From the NCBI RefSeq assembly GCF_030247195.1, contig NC_080670.1, forward strand, positions 46,886,194-46,950,193: a stretch of 64,000 bases of DNA. Direction: 5' to 3'. Numbering within the stretch: position 1 is the stretch's first letter; every line of letters starts with the position of its first letter. A program made the position numbers and the translations under genes. The notes beneath the pieces were generated by a model, which was not told where the DNA came from, made no database searches, and worked only from the letters and a program-made list of their open reading frames with translations. The DNA comes from Topomyia yanbarensis (lineage: Eukaryota > Arthropoda > Insecta > Diptera > Culicidae). Positions 22,630 to 33,480 of the stretch are shown here, in pieces.

Positions 22630-23260
22630 AAAAAATCAATCTTTCAAATTATTGAAATTGTGACTTTCGAATATTCGAATTTTCATTTATTTACTCTTCT
22701 AAATTTTAAATTATTGAATTTCTGACTTTTCAAACTTTTGAGTTTTCGAATTTCTGAATACTCGAATAGCGCATTTTTCGAACTTTCAATTCTTTGAATT
22801 TTCGAATTCTCGAATTTTTCAAAATTTAGAATTTTTGAACCTTGAAATTTTTGAATTTGAAGTGCTTCGAATTTTTGAATCCTCGGATTTCCTAATTTAC
22901 GATTCATCGAATTTTCGGATTGCCGAATCTTCGAATTTCAGAGTTTTTAGAGCACAAATTTATGAATTTTTGAAGTTTCGAATTTTTGCAGCACGGAAAC
23001 TTCGAAGTTCTGAGCTTTCGAATATTCGATGATTCGAACTTTTAAAAAATCTTTGAAATTTCTGAGATTAGTTTTGGAACTTTGAAACGTTCGAATAGGT
23101 GCTTTTTCGAATTTTCGGATAGTTGAATTTTCGAATGTTAGAATTTTCAAATTCTCGTATTTTTGAAATTTTTTAATTTTAAAAATTTTGAATTGTCGAA
23201 TTTTTCAACATTTTAAAATTCGCTAATTGTCGAATTATCGAATATCTCTCTCGAGGCCTA
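22630..23260. repeat. Degenerate GAATTTTCGAATTTTT-type satellite, small block
   Basis: Short imperfect units of about 8-11 bases built from TTCGAATTTT and TTTGAATTTT, AT-rich with TCGAA recurring. The same composition forms the large block at 27.9-33.5 kb. Open frames here (IFEF, NIRIFEF-type peptides) are repeat artefacts. Confidence 0.9.
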
Positions 23261-23850
23261 TAATTGAGCTGTTTTGGGGAATAAATCGCGATTGAATAGA
23301 TTTTGAATCTTTATTTTTCATTTTGAAGCTACTTGTGCCGACTTTTAAATAAAAATTTTGAAACCCTAAAAACATTGGCGACCTTAAAACGTCATTGATT
23401 ACATCAATGCAATCAGAAAATTGATATTTTGCAAAATCATAGTTATCTTATGTACGTTTTCCCGTGACAAATTTTACGATTTGTAAAATTAATGCAACGA
23501 ATTGTATTTTTTTTTAATTTCTTGCGTCATTTTTTATAATATTAGATATAATAAAAATGGAGCGAAATAAAGTTGTGCTAATCGTACACGGGAAAACATG
23601 ATGTTATGTTCATTAAACAATTAAAAAAAATATTGAAATCGGACCAATATTTTTATGAAAAATCTTACTCGACAGCAGTTTTAAAATTAATGTTAATCAA
23701 TGACGTTTCAAGGTGTTTTTTTAGGCCTTCAAAATTAAAATTTTAAATTTTCTTGTGTTTCATCAGCTTAAAATAAGCTCCTTTTCTTGCAGGACATCAC
23801 GCTTGACTAGTGGTTTGCTCAGGAACAAAAAAATGTCTCCTTTTTCGGAG

Positions 23851-23928
23851 TTAGCGTCAATCCGGCGCTAGCTTAACCCTGTCACTAAGTTAGTGTCGGA
23901 TTCTGATTAGACGAAGTCGAAACGCAAA
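23851..23928 (+). ncRNA. Hammerhead ribozyme-like sequence, decayed core (copy 1)
   Basis: Order: AGCGTC (helix III strand and cleavage-type GUC), a 17-bp helix I closed by ACCCTGTCAC (AATCCGGCGCTAGCTTA pairs with TAAGTTAGTGTCGGATT, with G-U pairs), CTGATTA, helix II GAC-GAA-GTC, then GAAACGC closing helix III. The core should be CUGANGA. Here position 8, the G that acts as general acid, is T, so self-cleavage is not expected. Neighbouring sequence GGACATCACGCTTGACTAGT also matches the 63-kb element, so this is a relic of the same family. Confidence 0.8.
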
Positions 23929-24067
23929 TTCCATACCTAAAGTTTTAAAATCAAAACAGCAAAAGCTTCAAAAGAAAAAAAAACAAAATCTATTCGTTCG
24001 ATACTTTGCAATATGTTCCACAAGAATCGACTGAATTTCGGGTCTCGAAAGTAGAGGACCCCCTTAA

Positions 24068-27000
24068 AGCATGTCACGTTTTTTGTTTAATGGACTCATC
24101 ATTATCTCATTATTAAAGCAATTTTTTCCGCTGATGAACAACGAGAGCAAAAAAGGGTGTGATAGCGTTCAGGAGCAAAATCAACGCTAACCAGATTAAA
24201 TCTTTCTGGTTAAATGTTTTCGAACACATGTTTGGAAAAAACCGAAAAAAAACAAATAAAAAATTGCTCAGTAGCACCAGAACCAAAGTCGTTAGGTGGC
24301 TGTTAAAAATTCAAATGAATCAGTCCCTGTGGCAATGTTCCGACTAATTTCAACGAGCCCCCGGTCAAATGCCGCTCATTCACCACCCACTCAAACGGGA
24401 TGCCCTGCTCGGGGCGAAAATATGTTTTCCAGAGTTTAAGGCTGCTCGCCAACGGCCCCCCATCATCAGTTGAGCATAATTTATCGAAGCAAAGCTTTTT
24501 GGGACAGCGTAATTGGATTCACTATTTTTAAGCTGCATGGACAGTTCGCTCCTATATCACCTAGTATGTGGCGACCGTGAAATAAAAACCAACCAGCAAC
24601 GATCGACGGTTAGCCGGTGTAGCACCCCGAACCAAGAGGTGATAGACGACGAATGTTTAGCTCGTGTGTTTCCCTTTTCGAATGTGTAAACATGGAACGA
24701 AAACGTGTCGGTTGAAGCATGGGGGTTGGACGGTGGGGGGAAGGATGCAACCGAGGGTGTTTATGTTCGGTGGTTCGGTCGCTGCTGGCTGGGTTCGGGG
24801 GAATTTAATTTAACGAGTGTTTGGAGGTGATTTATTTCTCCGCTTCGCATGAATGATTTACCCTAATTCGAGAGTTTTCCGAATAGATTGATTGAGCAGA
24901 TGCTGTGACCGGGTGAAGAATGAATCGGCTCATTTCGTGTCCACGCAGAGTGCAATTCGGTGGGGGAAAATGGTGCAAAAATGGTTCTAATTTAGTAGCA
25001 CTTTGTAATTGGTGGAAACAAAACCGAGGTCAATGGAATTGTTGATCAATGAAACAGCGATGAATGTCAAAGTGAGCTCTTGTTGAACGTGTAACTTTAC
25101 GGTCAAATTAGATCCAGTGAAATGATTAATACAGTTACGACTAACGTATCTATCCATATTATCTGGAATAAAAACATAAACAAAACACTGACGATAGTAC
25201 CTTCAAAGATCGATGTCCGATTCGCGAATAATATTTTTTTTGCACACAGCAGCTGGGATTACACGGTAGGGAAAACTTACCTGAAAAGAGAAAAGCAAAA
25301 ACAAATATAAACAAACTATGAACATTCAATCGGTGGTGGTTGAGTTAAAGCAAAACGAAAACCTCCCCCTTATTCATACTAACTACCGCATTGGATAAAC
25401 ATTTCAATTTGTGGTGAATAATAACAAACAAACGGACTTCGATAATTTTGCCCCGGAAATATTAAGACCACGTTGGAAGGTATTCAGCAGCTACCACCTC
25501 ATTCAGTTTCTCTCTCTTTACGCACTGATTCAAATTTGTTTATTCAATTATTGGATTTAATTTTCAACTGAATGGTGGTAAAATTAATTTTGCCGGATGG
25601 TTGTGCTAGTTCGGGGAAGCGTAAAATGAATAACCACGGAAACAGGAACGGGTATATAATGTGATCTAGTGTGTTTATCGGTGGTCAATCAGCAAAATGA
25701 TAATCGTTTTCCGAGGGATGTATTTGTATGTTATAACGGAGGTGACGAAAACGAGATTTAATTATTTTTTTATGGAGCCGCACGGTTATTTGTGAAATGA
25801 TGAACCATTATTCTAAATTGAGCGGCCGTAAATAAAAGTGGGAAGTGCAGGCCATGTTCCGAAAAAAACAGTTTAATTTTATTAGAATGTCAATGTTGGT
25901 TATATCATTCAAACGTAAAATTCAGATTGGAGTTCCGACCTAAAAAAACAACAATAAGCGTCTTTAAATACTTTAACAAACTGTCAAAATTGAATGTGTT
26001 TTATTTCTATTTTCGACCACCCAATTGCTTATTTTTTATTTCATTTTTCGATGCAATGAAATTAGAACAAACCCCATTTTTAACCCGCTCGCGGCTGGTA
26101 GAAATAGAAACTCAATAACCATTAGTGATTCCCAATCACATCACCAATCTGAATAATTATAAAGAATTACAAACACCTGCTGACATTTTAACGTGAAGGT
26201 GAATCGAAACCTCCCATACCAGTCTCCTTCTCACAGACAAACCGCAACATCGTTCGACGATCGTTACATTATTGAGTGGAGTTAAACCCAGTCAACGGGT
26301 CGGTTGGATTTTGTCGGTGAATTGCTCGTAGCCCAGACAGTTTTCCCACAGATATTAAAAATTCATTAGAAGGAATAATTTGAACGACAGCGGGAATTTG
26401 AGCGAAAAATGATGTTAATGGGGCTGAGAACTGGTTACCGTACATAAATTACTATTTACTGCTTGATTCTATTCATTCTATTGCAGCACAACCAGTGGTC
26501 GAATTTGGAATCTTTTGACAGCGATTTCTTTTGAAAGCAACTGAAGCTTTGAAGCTTTGGATCGCAGTCGCAGTCAGTGGAGCTGGAGGCCGAAGAAACC
26601 TCAAAAAGTTATGTATAAAATAATGACATTTTATATTTTTCATTAATAAATCACTCAATACAGATTTATATTAAATATGTTATGATCCTTGGATTAGAAC
26701 ACGATTTTAACGGCAGCTTAAATGTAGCGAACTTTTTAATGATTTTCATTTCCGAAACCACAATTTCTATGTTCAATTCAAATGCATATTACTCTTTTGA
26801 TTTTGGTCCAATTTTACATTCTTAGAAAAAATGAAAATTACATTTGACGTAAACAACGTAGCGACGTATTTTTCTGTCTCACAATAGGATTTTACATGTT
26901 CTTATATGTAAAATTAAGTATTGTGATTCTTTTGGTGTAAAATTCAGACTGAATGACCTAGGAAAAGCCGAACAACCCTCATTTTTACATGTAATTAAAT

Positions 27001-27540
27001 GCAAATTTATGTGAATTGGGACGCTCCTTTTATGTGCATCTGAAAAGATGTAAAGTTACAAGATTCTTTTTGCTGTGTAGCACAAGTAGTTTCATTTTGT
27101 AGGGAAATGATAGAACTTGGTTTGCGACTATAATATATTCGCTAAATTTGCTCAGAACTATGACCTTTTCGTTTAATTATGTTTGAGGTGGGCTGATCAA
27201 AAATACTGGTTTCGCTCTACACCTCGGTGCGCAAAAGGGTTTAAGATTTTTAATTTTTGTTACTGATATGGAGGCGCACGGTGTTTTGTGCAAGATAATT
27301 ACAAAATCTACAGTAAATCAACACGTAATACAATGGATTTAAAGTAGTGTTCTTCATTTGTCATGATATTGTTAGTATTGGTGAACAGTAACGGAAAATC
27401 TGCCATAAAAATGGGATCATAGTCATGACAAAAGTTCAATGTCACTGCATGGAAAAATGAATCTAATATTTTATTACTTTTGGCATAAACAATGAGCTCA
27501 GCACCTCAAAATTAGTTTAAATTGTGATTTTCAGCCAAAT
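24068..27540. other. Mostly single-copy sequence, no recognisable gene
   Basis: 24360-26400 has mixed composition and lacks TE signatures, as expected of intron or intergenic DNA. 26820-27080 holds a MITE-like repeat (listed separately). Small open frames here have no domain. Confidence 0.5.
26823..27080. mobile_element. MITE family 2, copy 1 (GCTACACAGCAAAAAG end)
   Basis: AATGAAAATTACATTTGACG and TAAACAACGTAGCGACGTAT match AATGAAAATTACTTCTGACG and TAAACAACATTGCGATGTAT at 37010-37060 in the same orientation. The right end, inverted, reads GCTACACAGCAAAAAGAATC; the left end is degenerate (TTTACATTCTTAG). It is a short non-coding dispersed repeat. Confidence 0.6.
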
Positions 27541-27555
27541 TTGGCAACTTTTTAG

Positions 27556-27811
27556 GTTTTGCACTACTTTTGTTCGAAGACCCGCCACTGTGCGGTTTTA
27601 AGGTGAAGCAAAGGGAACCGACATCCCGATACGAGAATCCTGAGATCGGGAATGATACCGTTCAATCCAAATTCTTTCAAGCAACCGAGCAGAACGATGC
27701 AACAGAATCTAGTAGCCAGAGCACGCGTCCGGAAGTTGTGTCACCGTGTTCTGACGTAGACCAGGGGGTTCCTTTCTGATGAACGACGAAACCGTTGTCA
27801 AGATGAATTTC
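27556..27811 (+). other. Candidate host exon with splice sites at both ends
   Basis: A pyrimidine-rich acceptor (CAACTTTTTAG, ending 27555) and a strong donor (TTTCAG|GTAAGT, 27811/27812) bound 256 bases of clearly higher GC than the flanks. One plus frame stays open from the acceptor to TGA at 27777 and encodes EDPPLCGFKVKQREPTSRYE followed by a Ser/Thr/Glu-rich tail. The other two frames stop early. If coding, it would hold a protein C-terminus with an intron in the 3' UTR. It could also be a non-coding exon. No family is recognised. Confidence 0.35.
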
Positions 27812-27889
27812 AGGTAAGTTCCCAAGCGAAAGTTTTGCTAAACAAAGCAAATTCAAGTTACTACCTTATATAGAACTCACAAAGATCCA

Positions 27890-30800
27890 GTGGCGTTCAT
27901 TTAATTTTCAAATCATCGAAATACACCATTTTCGATTTTCGGAATTTTCGAACTTAGGAATATTACAATTTTTGAATTTCCAAATTCTTGAATCATCGAT
28001 TTATCGAATTTTTGGATTTTTGAAAATTTGTCTCTTCGAATTTTTGTATTTTGAGTTTCTTTTTACTTTTCAAAATGTTGAATTTTCATATTTTTGAATT
28101 CTATCATTTTATCAATTCTTGAATTTTCTAATTTTCGAATATTTTATATTGGAATTTTCGAAAGTACTAGTTTTAAATTTTCAAATACCAAAATTTCAAA
28201 ATTTTTCGAATTTACGACTTTCGAATGTCCGCATGGTGGAATATTTAAATAGTAGAATTTCTGAATCTTTGAATTCTTGAGTTTTCGCATTTCTGAATTT
28301 TCGATTTTTTGAGTTCTCGATTCTCTGAATTTTCAAAATTTTGAACACTAAAATTTTTAAAATTTCGAATTTTTTAACTAAAGAATTTTCTAATTTTCGG
28401 TTTTTTAATTATCGAATTTTTGGGTTTTCTAATTTACGTATGTTCAACATTTCGAATTCGCAGATTTTCAAATTTTTAAATACTCGAATTATCGAATCAC
28501 GCAATTTTCGTTTTTTTAGAATATTTCAAGTATTGAATTTTCGAATATTCAAATTTATGAATGTTTGAATTCTCGAATATTAGAATTTACGAATCGCCGA
28601 ACTCTCGAATCCCCAAATGTTTGATTTCTCGTATTTTCGGTTTTTTTGCATTTTCGTCTCTTCAAATTTGTGTTTTCAAAATGCTGCATTTTCAAATTTT
28701 TATATTTTATTATTTTTTTCAAATCTCGAATTTTCGAATATATTATATTGAAATTTTTATATTTTCAAAAAAACAAATTTTCAAATTTTTAAAATCAAGA
28801 CTTTGTAATCTTCGAATGTTTGAATTTAAAAATTCTAGGATTTTCAAATTCTAGAATTTTCAAATTTCAGAATTTTAATCTTTTTAACGGATATTAATAT
28901 TTAATTCTCGAATTTCCCAATTTTTGAATTCCTGAATCTTTGAAATGCTCGAATTGTCCAATTTTTAAAATTTTGAATTGTTTAACCATCGATTTTTCAA
29001 ATTGTCAGTTTTTTAAAGTTTTGAATCTTTGAATTTTTGAATTTGCGAATCAGCATTTTGGATTACTGAACTTCCGAATTTTTGATATTTCGGTTTCTTG
29101 AATTTTTGAAGCATTGAATTGTTGAAGCATGGATGTTTTGCATTTTTGAAACGAACCTTTGAATGTTCGAGTTCTGGAACATTTTAATTTTTTGATGATA
29201 AAGTTTTGGAATTTAGGAATTTTGGAATTGCATCTCCAAATTCTCGGTTTTACAAACTTAAGCCTTTTTGGAATTTTCAAAATTTTGTGTTTTCGAATTT
29301 TCGTACATTTTAGTTTGCCTATATTCAAATTTTTAAATTGGCGAATATATGAATTTTGAAATTTTCGAACAGTCGAATTATCAAACTTTCAAATTTTCGG
29401 AATTTTTTGAATTTTTGAATACTCGAATCATCGAGTTTTTAAATCTGCAAATTTGCGAATTTTCGAAGTTTAGAATTAGAATTTTCGAACTTTCAAATCA
29501 TCGAAGTGTCGAATTCAGGAATTTTTGAATAATAAAATTTTCGATCCTTTTGAATTTTTGGATCACTGAATTTTCAATCTTTCAAATCTTGAAATTATAA
29601 AATAAATTTTTGTATCTCTGAATTTGCGAGTTTTCATATTTTTGAAATAATTGGATCTATAAATTTAAAATTTAAATTAAAATAGTAATTTTCAAATATT
29701 TTAATTTTGTAATTCTTCAATTCGCGTGTTTTCGAATTTTCGAAAATCCGAAGTTTCAAATTTTTGCTATTCTGAGTCTTTGAATTTTTGATTTCTTTGA
29801 ACTTCCAAAGTTTTGAATTCTCAAATTATTAAAATTTCAAATTTTCGGGACCTGAAATTTTTGAATTTCTGGATTTTTGAGTTTAAGAATTTCCTAATCT
29901 TCGCATTTTTAATTTTTTTATTTTTATATATTTTAATTATCTTATTTTGGAATACTCAAATCTTGGACTATTCGAAATTTTTATTCTTAGAATTTTTAAA
30001 CTTTCTCGTGGTGGAATTTTCGAATTTACAAATCTATGAAACTATAAGTTTTCAAATTCGACATTTTCAATTAGTTTCGAATTCTGATTTTTTTTATTGT
30101 TCAGTTTTTGAATTGTAAGTTTTTGAATTTCTGAATTTTCGGGTTTCCAAATTATCGAAATTCTGAAACTTTGAATTTTCGATTTTTGAATCCTCGGATT
30201 TCCGAATTCAGCAATCTCTGAATTTTCGATTTCTTGAATTCTCGAATTTTTGTATTTTCGTATATTCGAAATTTCGGATTTTTTGATTCTGTAGGTTTAT
30301 AGTTTTCCAATAATCAAAATTTCAAATTTTGATTTTTCGAATTTAGAAATTTTCGCACTTTTGAATTTTTGGTTACTTAAATTTTGAAATAGTAGTTTTT
30401 GCGTTTTCGTATTTTCGGTTCTTCGAATTTTTGAATATTCGAATTTTCGAAGTTCAGAATATACGAAATTTCGAATTTTTAAATTTTTGGATCTCAAACT
30501 TTTAACACTTTTGGATTCACGAATTTTGGAATACTCGAATTATCGAGTTTTTAAATTTGTGATTTTGCGAATTTTTGAAGCATTAAATATTCGAATTTTC
30601 GAATTCACGAATTTTTCAGTAATAAAGATATCGATTCGCTTGAATTATCAGAATTTGGATTTTTAAATCTTGGAATTTTCAAATTTTTAAATGGTCGAAT
30701 TTCTGTATTTTTGGAATAATTAAATCTTCAAAATTTAGCATTTTCGAATTTTTTGATTCTCTAATTTTAGAATTTTCAAGCGCATGGATTTTAGAAATTT

Positions 30801-33480
30801 TGAATTCGGGTATTTTTGAAAATCCAAAATTTTAATTTTCGAGATTTCGAATCTTGGAATTTCGTTTCGAATGTTTGAATTGTAGAATGTTCGATTTTTT
30901 TAACTTCCGAAGCACTGGATTCTCAATTTATTGAATTTCCAAATTTTTGAATCTTGGAGTTTTACAATGTTCGAAATTTCAATTTTTTTTAATTTATGTA
31001 TTTTTGGAATCATTGAATCTTCTTGACTTAATTTCTGATCTTAGAATATTCAATGTACGAAATTTCAAATTTTCTAATTTATGTAATTTTGGAATTATTT
31101 TTAATTTTTTTTATTTTTTTACATTTTAACAACATTCAATTAGCTAGAGATTACTGGGTAGGGAAAGTTATGAAAATTAGAGCCATGGTACTCAAGTGAG
31201 AGCAAGGATGAGAAGTAAACAGATCGGAAAACTAGAAGTGGCAGGGTCATTAGAACAGGCTTAATATCGTACGGGCTTAAACTTTGTCTTCTGTTAATGA
31301 GGGTCGAGCTTAGGCAGTATAACTACGAATCACCCGAGTTCACTAACGTGTGTCCTGGTATCGATAGACGTGTCCATCTTTACCGTGACAACCGATCGAT
31401 TTTTTGAATTTCTCAATTTTTGAATTTGGTCTTCTAATAGTCAAATTTCCGAGTTTTCTACCTCTGGCATTTTGATTTTCTTGAAATTCTAAATTTTTGG
31501 TTCCACAAATTCTAATTTTCGAATTTAGCAAGCTCCGAATTTTTGTCTGTTCGAATTTTAGAATTTTTGAATTTTCTGATATTCAAATTTTCATATATTC
31601 TAGATTTTGTGTTTTTTTTGAATTTTGGAAGTTTCAAGTTTTCGAGCTACTAATTCAAATTTTAAAACTTTCGACTTTGTACATTCTCGAATTTTCGGTT
31701 TCCTTCAATTTTTTGTATTTTCAAATTTTCGAGTTCTCAAATTATCGATTTTTTTTTAATTATTCGATGTTCGAATTTTTAATATTCGAAATCTTGAATT
31801 TATGAATTGTTCACTTTTTGTCCTTTCGTATATTAAAATTTTCTAGTTTTCGTATTTTCGAATTGTCAAATATTTGAATTTTCGAATCATCGAATTTTCG
31901 CATAATTGAATGATTGGATTTTTTTTATTTTGCGAATTTTCGAACTGTCTCATATTAAATTTTTTGAACATTTGAATTTTCGAATTTTTGTTATCGAATT
32001 ATTAGATTTTCAAATTTTGGGAATTTCGACTTTTTGAATTTTCGAATAATCAAATTTTTCGAATTTTTGTATTCTCGGATTCTTAAACTATTGAGACCTC
32101 GAGTTTTCGAATATTCGAGTTCTAGATTTTTTGAATTTTCGAAGCGTTGAATTTTTAAATTTTTGCAGCGCCGAAGTTTTAAATTTTCGACTTTTTGAAT
32201 TCTTAAATTTTCAAATCTTCAAATGTCACAATTTTAAAAATTTTGTATTTTCAAATTCTTGCATTTTGAAATTTTCAAGTCCTCAAATTTTAATATTTTC
32301 AAATCCTTAAATTTTCAATGCTCAATTTGGCATAATTAAATGGTCAAATTTCAAAAGGTCGAATTCTTGAATTTTCGAGCTTCTGAAAATTCAGATGCTT
32401 TCATTTCCCTATTTTTTTTATTTTAAATGTTTTCGAATATACAAATTTTCGACGCCGTAAATTTTAAATTTACCGAAACTTCGATTTTTAAAATCCAAGA
32501 ATTTTAGAATCTTTGAATTTTCAAATCTTTGAGTTTCCGAATTCTCCAATTTTCTAATTACTGAAATTGCAAAATCTTTGATTTTTTTGAAATTTCAAAG
32601 TTCGAATCGCTCAATGATTTTAATGAACGGATCTTCGGATTTTCGATTCTCTGAAAGTTTGAATTTCTTGGTTTCCAAATATTAGAATCTTTCTAGAAAT
32701 TCGCGAATTTTAAAATTTCCGCATTTTAAGGCTTCCCAAATTTCTAAACTTTGAAATCCTTGAATTTTAAAGTTTTTGAATATTTAAGGTTAACTTAAGA
32801 ACTTCCGAAGCTTTAGTTTCTGCAATTCATAATCTTTGACTTTTCTGAATTTATAAATTTTGAATATTCCCATTTTTTAATCTCTCCAGCAATTTTAATT
32901 TTTTAAGCTTCTGATTTAAAATTATTTTTGAATTCTTAGTTCAGCACTTTTACTATTGGTTTATTGTTTTGTCTATTCTTTCATTTAGTTTATGTTTTAA
33001 ATTTTACTTTTTTATAATTTTGTCTGTGGTTATTGATTTCTTATTTTTTATATCTTTTTTTAAAATCACAAATAAAAAGGTTTATACGGATATTTTAACC
33101 CTCAATTTCCGTAATTACAATATTGTTAGTTTCCAAAATTTCATCCTATATTTTGTCAAGCTGGCATCGAATTTTTAAATTTTTCAACTTCGCTTTCTTC
33201 CCATTTTTTAAATTTATTAATTAGTAGTTTCCCAAATCTTGAATTTTCAATTTTTTCGATTTTTGAATACTCAAAACATTTGTTTATTCAATTGTCCAAG
33301 TTTCGACAAAATCTTCCTTTGCAAGTTTCGACAAAATCTTCTAATTTGTAAAATTTTGGAGTTTTTAATGTCTTATATTTCCAAATCTGTATTTTTTTCG
33401 GTTTAAATTTGTTAATTTTTCTATTCTATATTTTTCCAATTTTTCTATTTGTTTTGTTTAATTTTCCAATTTCAGTTCTT
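27890..33480. repeat. About 5.5-kb degenerate GAATTTTCGAATTTTT-type satellite
   Basis: A very long block of short, highly diverged units (GAATTTTTGAAT, TTCGAATTTTC, CAAATTTTTGAATT). It decays into plain AT-rich sequence towards 33.0-33.5 kb. All open frames inside it on both strands are FxFxN-type low-complexity peptides and are not genes. It is interrupted by a non-satellite insert at about 31130-31395. Confidence 0.92.
31130..31395. other. Non-satellite insert inside the satellite
   Basis: About 265 bases of normal composition. AGAGCCATGGTACTCAAGTG and AGAGCAAGGATGAGAAG resemble AGAGCCATAGTTCTCAAGAG at 55078-55115, and less closely 43940-43970, so part of it is a dispersed repeat. No TIR is seen. 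Confidence 0.5.

Larger units (their letters stand above)
22610..24063. mobile_element. 1.45-kb TTAA-flanked TIR element carrying a satellite and a hammerhead relic
   Basis: TTAA at 22606-22609 and at 24064-24067 flanks the terminal repeats GGGAGTCCTCTACTTTCG (left) and GGGGGTCCTCTACTTTCG (right, inverted). A TTAA target duplication is typical of piggyBac and Kolobok elements (known). No transposase is present. Inside are the GAATTTTT-type array (22630-23260) and a hammerhead-like sequence (23851-23928). Confidence 0.82.

Noticed and set aside
28341..31805. Many 60-100-codon frames giving NFRIFEF-like peptides
   Set aside because: They are translations of the GAATTTTT satellite and occur on both strands.
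27890..33480. CRISPR-like array
   Set aside because: Units are short and degenerate with no constant repeat and spacer pattern; this is eukaryotic satellite DNA.
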